Source of the DNA: JBBDIX01 sp040880235
Lineage (GTDB): Bacteria; Actinomycetota; Nitriliruptoria; Nitriliruptorales; Nitriliruptoraceae
Direction of reading: 5' to 3'
Assembly (NCBI GenBank): GCA_040880235.1
Contig: JBBDIX010000009.1
Span: 1-7,587, forward strand
Length of the DNA: 7,587 nucleotides
Made by a program: the position numbers and the translations under genes. Shown here piece after piece: positions 1 through 6,178 of the stretch. The notes beneath the pieces are model-generated. The model saw nothing but the letters and a program-made list of their open reading frames with translations, made no database searches and was not told where the DNA came from. Position 1 is the stretch's first letter, and every line of letters starts with the position of its first letter.

Positions 1-461
1 GCGAGGTCGAACGAGGCGTGCAGGGGACCGTGACCGGGCGCCACCTCCACCGTCACGTCCAGGTGTCGGGCGTCGGCGGGCCACGGAGACAGGCGCACCT
101 CGCCGTTGCTGAACGTCCGGTCACCACGTCCCACCGCGTCGTGGACACGCACGGGCGAGCCGTCCACGACCACGTGCCACGCGTCGGCCGGAGGGACACG
201 CCTCGTGAGGCGGTGGACCTGCTGTTCGTCGATCCGGGCGAACCTCAGGTCGGCCCACCCGTCCCAGCGTTCGAGCGACAGCAGCAGGACGCGGTGCCCG
301 GCGACCACGCCGAGGTCCACGTCCAGGGGCACGACACCGAGGCTGTGCAGTCGCACGTCGTCGGGAAGGTGCGGGGTGGTCACGCGTGGGTCCCGGAGGC
401 GGTCATCGCGGTCCCTTCCGACGCGGCCGGGCAGGCGCCAGAGGCTACCGTCGGGGGTCAT
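1..461 (-). CDS. Uncharacterised protein, N-terminal part (runs off left edge)
   Basis: On the minus strand an open frame runs without a stop from an ATG at 461-459 to the window edge, giving 153 residues of an incomplete protein. I do not recognise the family. Visible features are a Trp/aromatic block, LSLERWDGWADLRF (residues about 61-74), a probable beta-strand-rich stretch around 95-140 (WHVVVDG, LDVTVEV), and no signal peptide or membrane segment. The first 26 residues are Arg/Asp-rich and less protein-like, so a GTG at 383-381 (residue 27) is a real alternative start. The ATG is preceded by GAGGT at a workable distance inside the start of the divergent nifS. The GTG start would leave a 76-nt intergenic gap. 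Codon use has the strong G/C third-position bias of the neighbours, and the frame stays open although it is antisense only to weak frames, so I believe the gene is real. Function unknown. Confidence 0.7.
   Translation of the reverse strand, partial: MTPDGSLWRLPGRVGRDRDDRLRDPRVTTPHLPDDVRLHSLGVVPLDVDLGVVAGHRVLLLSLERWDGWADLRFARIDEQQVHRLTRRVPPADAWHVVVDGSPVRVHDAVGRGDRTFSNGEVRLSPWPADARHLDVTVEVAPGHGPLHASFDL
446..451 (+). promoter_or_regulatory. Possible -10 element for a leaderless nifS transcript
   Basis: TACCGT fits the relaxed actinobacterial -10 pattern TANNNT and ends 8 nt before the nifS ATG, so transcription could begin at or next to the start codon. No good -35 is seen. The only purine-rich stretch, five G at 453-457, lies just 2 nt from the ATG, too close for a normal Shine-Dalgarno, which also favours leaderless initiation. 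The hexamer is common by chance, so this is tentative. Confidence 0.25.
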
Positions 462-1638
462 GGACACCTACCTCGACCACGCCGCGACCACCCCGCCGCG
501 CCCCGCGGCGCTGGCGGCGCTGCAGCAGTGGATCGGCGCGGCCAACGCGTCCGCCGCCCACGCGCGAGGTCAGCAGGCGCGTACCGCCGTCGAGCAGGCC
601 CGCGAGGAGATCGCGCGCGTGGTGGGCTGTTCGCCCCATGACGTCGTGTTCACCTCCGGGGGCACGGAGGCCGACAACCTCGCGGTCAAGGGCATCGTGT
701 GGGCGGCGCGTGACTCGCGTCGTGCGGTGCCACACGTGGTGGTGAGCGCCGTCGAGCACGCCGCGGTGCGTGAGCCTGCACGCTGGCTCGCCGAGCGCGG
801 CGACGCGCGCCTCACGGAGATCGCTCCCGGACCGGACGGGCGCATCGACCCGCAGCAGGTGCTCGCCGCGGTCGAGGCCGACACGGTGCTGGTCAGCGTG
901 ATGACCGCCAACAACGAGGTGGGTGCGGTCAACGACGTCGCCGTGCTCGCCCAGGCACTGGCCGACTCCTCCGTTGCCCTGCACACCGACGCCGTGCAGG
1001 CGTTCGCGACGCGCGGGGTCGACCTCGACACGGTGCCTCTCGACGCGCTCTCGCTGTCCGCGCACAAGTTCGGCGGCCCGCAGGGCGTCGGGGTGGCCAT
1101 CCTGCGACGGGGCCGGGCGGTCGAGTCACTGGCGCACGGGGGCGGGCAGGATCGCGGGGTGCGCTCGGGCACCTTCCCGGCGGGGCTCATCGCCGCGTGT
1201 GGCGCCGCGGTCGTCGCCGCGGATGCGGACCGCGACGGTCTCGTGGAACGACTGGCGCCGATGTCGGCCCGACTCGCCGAGGGTCTGACCGCGCTCGACG
1301 GCGTTCGGCGCACCGGACCCGCCGACCCGGCCCACCGGCTCGTGTCCCACGTCCACGTGATGATCGACGACGTGGACCCGTCGGCGCTCGTCCTCGAACT
1401 GGACCGTGCCGGACTCGCGGCCTCGTCCGGGTCGGCCTGCGGATCCGGCGCGGTGCGTGCCTCCCACGTGCTGCAGGCCATGGGTGCGGTGGGCACCCCG
1501 CTGCGGCTCACGTTCGGGTGGACCTCGACCGAGGCCGACGTCGACCGCGCACTCGACGTGCTCACCGACGTGATCGCCCGCCTGCGCGCCGGTGACGCGG
1601 CGGGGCTCTCCTTCGCACCTCACCCGGCGAGTCACTGA
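460..1638 (+). CDS. Cysteine desulfurase, NifS/IscS family (probable sulfur donor to MnmA)
   Basis: This PLP-dependent class V aminotransferase-fold enzyme converts L-cysteine to L-alanine and carries the sulfur as a persulfide on an active-site cysteine. At 392 aa it has the usual family length. Seen in the sequence: N-terminal YLDHAATTP (4-12); SGGTEADN phosphate-binding loop (66-73); His100, expected to stack on PLP; NNEVG (151-155); HTDAVQ with Asp177 and Gln180; SAHKFGG with the PLP lysine at Lys203; and SSGSACGSG (322-330) with catalytic Cys327. Arg349 is the probable substrate-carboxylate arginine. Two small departures are Gly328 where Ser or Thr is usual after the cysteine, and ANASAAH (29-34 region) in place of the common GNPSSLH. 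The reading frame is open upstream to 106, but homology begins exactly at the ATG at 460. The stop overlaps the mnmA start by 1 nt (TGATG), so the partner is very probably MnmA, as for Bacillus YrvO. It could also feed general Fe-S assembly (iscS); no IscU or IscR is adjacent. Confidence 0.96.
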   Translation: MDTYLDHAATTPPRPAALAALQQWIGAANASAAHARGQQARTAVEQAREEIARVVGCSPHDVVFTSGGTEADNLAVKGIVWAARDSRRAVPHVVVSAVEHAAVREPARWLAERGDARLTEIAPGPDGRIDPQQVLAAVEADTVLVSVMTANNEVGAVNDVAVLAQALADSSVALHTDAVQAFATRGVDLDTVPLDALSLSAHKFGGPQGVGVAILRRGRAVESLAHGGGQDRGVRSGTFPAGLIAACGAAVVAADADRDGLVERLAPMSARLAEGLTALDGVRRTGPADPAHRLVSHVHVMIDDVDPSALVLELDRAGLAASSGSACGSGAVRASHVLQAMGAVGTPLRLTFGWTSTEADVDRALDVLTDVIARLRAGDAAGLSFAPHPASH

Positions 1639-2786
1639 TGGCCCGGGTGCTGGTGGCCATGTCCGGTGGAGTCGACAGTGCGGTCGCGGCGGCGCTGCTC
1701 GTCGAGGCCGGTCACGACGTGACCGGGGTGCACCTGCGGCTCGCCGACGTCGCGCCCGACGATCAGGTGCCGGGGCAGGGCTGCTGCACCCTCGACGACG
1801 CCCAGGACGCCCGCCGGGTCGCTCAGACGCTGGGCATCGGCTTCTACGTGTGGGACCTGTCCGACACGTTCGTCGACGAGGTGCAGCGTCCGTTCGCGCT
1901 CGACCACGCTCGCGGGCTCACCCCCAACCCGTGTGTCTCGTGCAACGAGCGCGTGAAGTACACGGCGCTGCTCGACCGTGCGCGACGGTTCGGGTTCGAC
2001 GCGCTGGCCACGGGGCATCACGCCCGGCTGCGGCGTGCCGGGGCCCCTGTGACCACGCCGGGTCCCGGCGTCGATCTCGTCCGGGCCGCCGATGGGGCGA
2101 AGGACCAGTCCTACGTGCTCTACATGGCCACCGCCGACCAGCTCGCACACACCCTGCTGCCCGTCGGCGAACTCACCAAGCACGACGTGCGCGCAACGGC
2201 GGCCCGCATGGGACTGCGCGTCGCCGACAAGCCGGACTCCTACGACGTGTGCTTCATCCCGGATGGGGACACCGGCGGCTACCTCGCCTCGCGTGTGCCC
2301 GCCGCGCCCGGCCCCATCGTGGACCTCGACGGCCAGCAGGTCGGCGAGCACGACGGGGTGTGGCGCTTCACCGTCGGCCAGCGCCGGGGGCTGGGCATCG
2401 ACCCGGGCCCGGAGACCTCCGGTGCGCCCCAGCGACGGTTCGTCGTGGACGTCGACGCCGAACGGTCGACCATCCGTGTCGGATCGCGCGAGGCGTTGGC
2501 GTGCCGGTGGATCGACGTGTCCGCCCCCACGTGGACGCGCGGTCGTGTGCCCACCGAACCCGTGCGGGTGCAGGTGCGGGCTCACGGCGCCACCGTGCCT
2601 GCACGCATCGAGCACGGCACGGTGACCCGCCTGGTGCTCGACGAGCCCGTGTACGGGGTCGCGCTCGGGCAGGCAGCGGTCGTGTACGACGCCGACGACC
2701 TGGTGTGCCTCGGCGGAGGCCGCATCGTCGCTGCCGAACGTCCCGCCGGACTTCCGCTGGCCGGCGTCGGCGGTGACGGCCGGTGA
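1638..2786 (+). CDS. mnmA: tRNA-specific 2-thiouridylase MnmA (TrmU)
   Basis: MnmA adenylates C2 of the wobble uridine (U34) of tRNA Lys, Glu and Gln with ATP and replaces the oxygen with sulfur taken from a persulfide donor; it is cytosolic. The 382-aa length is normal. The PP-loop ATP motif SGGVDS is at residues 9-14. A GCCTLDDAQDARRVA block (48-62), TPNPCVSCNERVKY (95-108), ATGHHAR (124-130), KDQSYVLY (155-162), CFIPDGD (205-211) and GQRRGLGI (247-254) follow in family order. Cys102 and Cys205 match the two cysteines that form the catalytic disulfide/persulfide pair in E. coli MnmA. E. coli has Asp at the position of Cys99. The C-terminal third is the beta-barrel domain. The start ATG overlaps the desulfurase stop by 1 nt and no strong Shine-Dalgarno is present, so translation is probably coupled. 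The stop overlaps the ligA GTG by 4 nt. Confidence 0.97.
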   Translation: MARVLVAMSGGVDSAVAAALLVEAGHDVTGVHLRLADVAPDDQVPGQGCCTLDDAQDARRVAQTLGIGFYVWDLSDTFVDEVQRPFALDHARGLTPNPCVSCNERVKYTALLDRARRFGFDALATGHHARLRRAGAPVTTPGPGVDLVRAADGAKDQSYVLYMATADQLAHTLLPVGELTKHDVRATAARMGLRVADKPDSYDVCFIPDGDTGGYLASRVPAAPGPIVDLDGQQVGEHDGVWRFTVGQRRGLGIDPGPETSGAPQRRFVVDVDAERSTIRVGSREALACRWIDVSAPTWTRGRVPTEPVRVQVRAHGATVPARIEHGTVTRLVLDEPVYGVALGQAAVVYDADDLVCLGGGRIVAAERPAGLPLAGVGGDGR

Positions 2787-4831
2787 GCACGCCATCCGAC
2801 GAGGCACGTCGTCGCCACGACGAACTGGCGCGGGTGCTGCGTGACGCTCGCTACCGCTACGACGTCCTGTCCGACCCGCCCATGCCGGACGCGGACTACG
2901 ACGCCCTGCTTCGCGAGCTCGAGGACCTCGAACGCGAGCACCCGGACCTCGCAGGGCCGTCCTCACCCACGCAGGTCGTCGGCGCCCGCGCCGACGCGGC
3001 CTTCGCCCCGTTCGAGCATCCCCTGCCGATGCAGAGCCTCGACAACGCGTTCTCCCGGGACGAGCTCGATGCCTGGTTGGAGCGGGTCCGGCGGGGACTC
3101 GACACCACGGACGTCGCGCTGACCTGCGAACTCAAGATCGACGGGGTCGCGATCAACCTCGTGTATCGCGACGGCGTGCTCGCCACCGCCGCCACCCGAG
3201 GTGACGGCACCGTCGGGGAGGACGTCACCGCTCAGGTGCTCACCATCGCCGGTGTGCCCTACCGGCTCGCACTCGACGACGCGCCGACGCTGCTCGAGGT
3301 GCGGGGCGAGGTGTACTACCCCCTGGCGGCCTTCGAGGAGATGAACGCCGCCCGCATCGAGGCCGGCGAGGCCGCGTTCATGAACCCGCGCAACGCCGTG
3401 TCCGGTGCCCTGCGGCAGAAGGATCCGCGGATCACCGCGACGCGTCCCCTCTCCCTGTGGTGCCACGGGATCGGGACCTGTGACGGCGTCGAGCTCACCT
3501 CCCATCTCGGCGCGCTGGGTTGGCTGCGGGACGCGGGCCTGCCGGTGGCAGATGCGGTGGAGGCGGTGGACGGGGCCGCCGGGGTCTGGACGTACGTCGA
3601 ACGGTGGACTGCCGCCCGCCACGACGTCGGCTACGAGATCGACGGGGTGGTCTGCAAGGTCGACGATCTGGTCGCGCGTGCGGAACTCGGGTCCACGGCG
3701 CGCGCGCCCCGCTGGGCCATCGCCTACAAGATGCCGCCGGTCGAACAGTCCACCGGGCTCGAGGCCATCGAGGTAAGTGTCGGTCGGACCGGCAAGGTGA
3801 CTCCGTTCGCGGTGCTCGATCCGGTCGTGGTCGCCGGCACCCGCATCACCTACGCCACGCTGCACAACGAGATCCAGGTCCACGCCAAGGACGTGCGCGT
3901 CGGCGACACGGTCATCGTCCGTCGCGCAGGTGACGTCATCCCGGAGGTCGTCGGACCCGTGCGTGACCGGCGGCCGGCCGGGACGCGACGCTGGTCCATG
4001 CCCGCGGCCTGCCCCGCGTGTGGCGAACCGCTGGTGCGCCCGGAGGGCGAGGCCCACCACTTCTGTGAGAACGTGGACTGCCCGAGCCGACTGCGCGAGT
4101 CGCTCGTGCACCTCGCCGGGAGGGGCGCCCTCGACATCGAGGGGCTGGGGGAGCTCACGGTCGACCTGCTGCTCGACCAGGGCCTGCTCACCGACCTCGC
4201 CGACGTGTTCCGACTGTCCGGACGTCGAGACGAGCTCCTCGCGCTCGACCGGTGGGGCGAGCGGCGCGTCGAGCGGCTCGTCGACGGGATCGAGGCGGCG
4301 CGACGTGCATCGCTCGACCGGGTGCTGGTCGCCCTCAACATCCGGCACCTGGGGCCGACGTACGCGCGATCGCTCGCGCGGGCCTTCGGAAGCATCGAGG
4401 CGATCCGGGCCGCGAGCGTCGACGACCTCGTCGCGGTGGACGGCATCGGCCCGAAGATCGCCGGTGCCGTGCACTCCTGGTTCACGACCCCTCGCAATGC
4501 CCGCCTCGTCGACGAACTCACGGCCCTCGGGGTCGCGGTGCACGACCCTGCCGGGGACGCAGCCGACGCCGCCGAGGGCGCCGACGATGCGCTCGCGGGA
4601 TGGACGGTCGTCATCACCGGCACGCTCGAGGACTGGACACGTCCGCAGGTCACCGAGGCGCTCGAGCAGCGTGGTGCGAAGGTCACCTCGAGCGTGTCCG
4701 CGCGCACGTCGGTGGTCGTGGCGGGGGACCGGGCCGGATCGAAGCACGATCGTGCGGTGGAACTCGGGGTGCCGATCGTCGGTCGCGACGGACTCGAACA
4801 CCTGCTGGCGCACGGGAGCCTGCCGGACTGA
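2783..4831 (+). CDS. ligA: NAD+-dependent DNA ligase LigA
   Basis: LigA joins nicks in replication and repair by forming an enzyme-AMP adduct from NAD+, then AMP-DNA, then the phosphodiester; NMN is released. The 682-aa protein has the complete domain order. Domain Ia is near 1-70 (YRYDVLSDPPMPDADYDAL, SPTQVVG). The nucleotidyltransferase core has the adenylated lysine Lys118 in ELKIDG, plus TRGDGTVGED (138-147), VRGEVYYP (173-180) and AYKMPP (314-319). The OB fold covers about 320-400. A four-cysteine zinc finger uses Cys410, Cys413, Cys428 and Cys433. Helix-hairpin-helix repeats lie at about 440-580 (including VDGIGPKIAG), then an Ala/Asp-rich linker (589-605) and a C-terminal BRCT domain (about 603-682, VVITGTLEDW, GSKHDRA). 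The GTG start at 2783 overlaps the mnmA stop as GTGA. No truncation or missing catalytic residue is seen. It is normally essential. The iscS-mnmA-ligA order recalls the M. tuberculosis Rv3025c-Rv3024c-Rv3014c neighbourhood but is much more compact. Confidence 0.98.
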   Translation: MSTPSDEARRRHDELARVLRDARYRYDVLSDPPMPDADYDALLRELEDLEREHPDLAGPSSPTQVVGARADAAFAPFEHPLPMQSLDNAFSRDELDAWLERVRRGLDTTDVALTCELKIDGVAINLVYRDGVLATAATRGDGTVGEDVTAQVLTIAGVPYRLALDDAPTLLEVRGEVYYPLAAFEEMNAARIEAGEAAFMNPRNAVSGALRQKDPRITATRPLSLWCHGIGTCDGVELTSHLGALGWLRDAGLPVADAVEAVDGAAGVWTYVERWTAARHDVGYEIDGVVCKVDDLVARAELGSTARAPRWAIAYKMPPVEQSTGLEAIEVSVGRTGKVTPFAVLDPVVVAGTRITYATLHNEIQVHAKDVRVGDTVIVRRAGDVIPEVVGPVRDRRPAGTRRWSMPAACPACGEPLVRPEGEAHHFCENVDCPSRLRESLVHLAGRGALDIEGLGELTVDLLLDQGLLTDLADVFRLSGRRDELLALDRWGERRVERLVDGIEAARRASLDRVLVALNIRHLGPTYARSLARAFGSIEAIRAASVDDLVAVDGIGPKIAGAVHSWFTTPRNARLVDELTALGVAVHDPAGDAADAAEGADDALAGWTVVITGTLEDWTRPQVTEALEQRGAKVTSSVSARTSVVVAGDRAGSKHDRAVELGVPIVGRDGLEHLLAHGSLPD

Positions 4832-4843
4832 CGCGGACCGGCG
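4821..4843. terminator. Weak hairpin between converging operons (possible bidirectional terminator)
   Basis: GCCGG (4822-4826) and CCGGC (4838-4842) can form a 5-bp G/C stem, plus one T-G wobble, around an 11-nt loop containing the ligA stop codon. The stops of ligA and nrtR are only 19 nt apart, so termination for both strands must act here or inside the facing gene. There is no T-run on either strand and the loop is long, so this is a weak candidate. Confidence 0.22.
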
Positions 4844-4850
4844 CCCGTCG

Positions 4851-5570
4851 TCACTCGGGTCGGAGCATCGCCGGGTGCAGGCGTGTCGCCGACCCGCGAC
4901 GGAACCGGCGTGCCGGACGGCCGCCCCCCGGACCCGGGCGCGAACGACCCTCGACCTCGACCACGAATCCCGCGGTGGAGGCCACCTTGCGCCGGAAGTT
5001 CGCCGGGTCCAGTGACACGCCCCACACCGCCTCGTACACCCGGCGCAGTTCCGCCAGCGTGAACGTGTCCCCGACGAATGCGGTGGCCAGCGAGGAGTAC
5101 TCGAGCTTGGAGCGGGCGCGCTCGATTGCGTCCGGGATGATCCGGGCGTGGTCATAGGCGAGCCGGGGTCCGTCCGACGCATCGAGTTCGGACACGTCCA
5201 CGAAGCGTGCCCGTGGGTTGTCGACCAGTTCCGTGCCCGTCGGGGTCAGTGCCAGGTACGCGACCGAGACCACCCGGGCCCGTGGGTCGCGAGCCGTCTC
5301 TCCGTAGGTGCGCAGCTGTTCGAGGTGCGCCTCGGGTGCGGTGACCCCGGCGAGCTCGGCCAGCGCCCGGTGCGCCGTGTCGTCGAGGTTCTCGTCGTCG
5401 CGGACGCGCGGCCGGGGCAGCGCCCGGCGGCCGGCCAGCGCGGGGTCGTCGGGTTCGACGAGCAGCAGCAGCAGGCGTCCGCCGTGGACGGTGAGCATCG
5501 CGACGTCGACGGCGACTGCGCACGACGAGACGCGAGCGCGGTCACGGGTGTCGTCCACCTCGTCGGTCAC
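4851..5570 (-). CDS. nrtR: NrtR-like transcriptional regulator of NAD metabolism (Nudix domain + winged helix)
   Basis: This 239-aa protein joins an N-terminal Nudix fold (about 15-130) to a C-terminal winged-helix domain (about 150-225), the arrangement of NrtR repressors, which sense ADP-ribose or related NAD products. The winged-helix part is the clearest signature: KLEYSSLATAF (155-165), FTLAELRRVYEAVWG (170-184), NFRRKV (191-196) and GRPARRF (217-223). The Nudix box has been lost. Aligned to G-x5-E-x7-R-E-x-x-E-E-x-G it reads P54, E60, R68, A69, E72, L73, G75: the lead Gly is Pro, and two of the three Glu of the REUXEE core are Ala and Leu. Hydrolase activity is therefore unlikely, as in other regulatory NrtR proteins. 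I chose the GTG at 5570 because it overlaps the pncA stop as GTGA and homology starts soon after; the frame is open further upstream to 5945, but that stretch is antisense shadow inside pncA. The neighbouring pncA and pncB, and the palindrome before pncB, support autoregulation of the operon. Confidence 0.9.
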   Translation of the reverse strand: MTDEVDDTRDRARVSSCAVAVDVAMLTVHGGRLLLLLVEPDDPALAGRRALPRPRVRDDENLDDTAHRALAELAGVTAPEAHLEQLRTYGETARDPRARVVSVAYLALTPTGTELVDNPRARFVDVSELDASDGPRLAYDHARIIPDAIERARSKLEYSSLATAFVGDTFTLAELRRVYEAVWGVSLDPANFRRKVASTAGFVVEVEGRSRPGPGGGRPARRFRRGSATRLHPAMLRPE

Positions 5571-6178
5571 GCGATCACCGTCACGCCGGCCGCCGCCATC
5601 TCGTCCACGGCGCGCTGTCCATCGCCCGCCGCGAGTTCCACGAAACGCGTCGCGGCCAGCGGCACCACGACGTCGTGCCCCTGTCGCCGCCCGTCGAGCG
5701 CGGTCTCCTTCACGCACACGTCGCCGGCGAGGCCCGTCACCACCAGATGCCGTACCCCGCGCTCGTCGAGGATCCGGCCGAGTTCGGTTGCGGACTGCTC
5801 GCCGCTGACCGGGTCGCGCACGGAGAACCCGGAGTAGCCGTCCGATCCGTCGGTGCCCTTGCGCACGACCGGTTCGGCGTCGTCGGCGTCCAGTCCCGGG
5901 TGCAGCTCGGCGCCCCAGGTGTCGCGAACGCAGTGCACCGGCCACACCCCACCGTGCGTGTCGAAGTGGGGGGTCTCGGGTGGATGCCAGTCCTGGGTGA
6001 ACACGACCGGTGCCCCGGCCGCCCGCGCCCGGGCGATCAGCGCGTTGATCACCTCGACGACCTGCTCGCCGTCCTGTACGTGGAGGCCACCCCGCGGATC
6101 GGCGAAGTCGTTCTGCACGTCGACGACGACCAGTGCGGTCTCGCGGTCGAACTGGGGCTGCGTGGAGTCATCGTTCAC
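5567..6178 (-). CDS. pncA: Nicotinamidase (isochorismatase-fold amidase)
   Basis: PncA hydrolyses nicotinamide to nicotinate and ammonia, the first step of the Preiss-Handler NAD salvage route, in the cytosol. The 203-aa length fits the family. The Asp-Lys-Cys catalytic triad is visible as Asp20 (VVDVQNDF), Lys107 (VVRKGTD) and Cys155 (GDVCVKETALD). The metal site is Asp63 and His65 (TQDWHP), His71 (HFDT) and His82 (WPVHCV), followed by TWGAELHP. These residues separate it from general isochorismatases and favour true nicotinamidase; the pncB neighbour agrees. The start is a GTG at 6178-6176, preceded by GGGAG with 6 nt spacing. The start region overlaps the pncB stop by 11 nt and the stop overlaps the nrtR GTG by 4 nt, so the three genes are surely co-transcribed and probably coupled. 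Confidence 0.95.
   Translation of the reverse strand: MNDDSTQPQFDRETALVVVDVQNDFADPRGGLHVQDGEQVVEVINALIARARAAGAPVVFTQDWHPPETPHFDTHGGVWPVHCVRDTWGAELHPGLDADDAEPVVRKGTDGSDGYSGFSVRDPVSGEQSATELGRILDERGVRHLVVTGLAGDVCVKETALDGRRQGHDVVVPLAATRFVELAAGDGQRAVDEMAAAGVTVIA

Noticed and set aside
54..327. Direct repeat of CACGTCCAGG at about 54-63 and 318-327
   Set aside because: Both copies encode Leu-Asp-Val in the same minus-strand gene with favoured codons; ten bases in this composition is chance.
106..459. Upstream in-frame extension of the cysteine desulfurase (118 extra residues)
   Set aside because: The extra sequence is Arg/Ser/Thr-rich, antisense to the left-edge gene and unlike any desulfurase N-terminus; homology starts at the ATG at 460.
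1632..2966. 444-codon minus-strand open frame antisense to mnmA
   Set aside because: Same antisense shadow effect; low-complexity composition and no recognisable domain, against an intact MnmA on the plus strand.
2963..5182. 739-codon minus-strand open frame antisense to ligA
   Set aside because: It is the mirror of a GC-rich gene whose third positions are nearly all G/C; the translation is Arg/Pro/His-rich with no family motif, while the plus strand encodes a complete LigA.
5461..5474. Run of AGC triplets, looking like a small repeat
   Set aside because: It encodes consecutive leucines in a beta strand of the Nudix domain (residues 33-37) and needs no other explanation.
5571..5945. Upstream in-frame extension of nrtR giving 364 residues
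   Set aside because: The extension lies inside pncA in another frame, is Arg/Gly-rich and has no domain; the GTG at 5570 with the GTGA overlap is the natural start.
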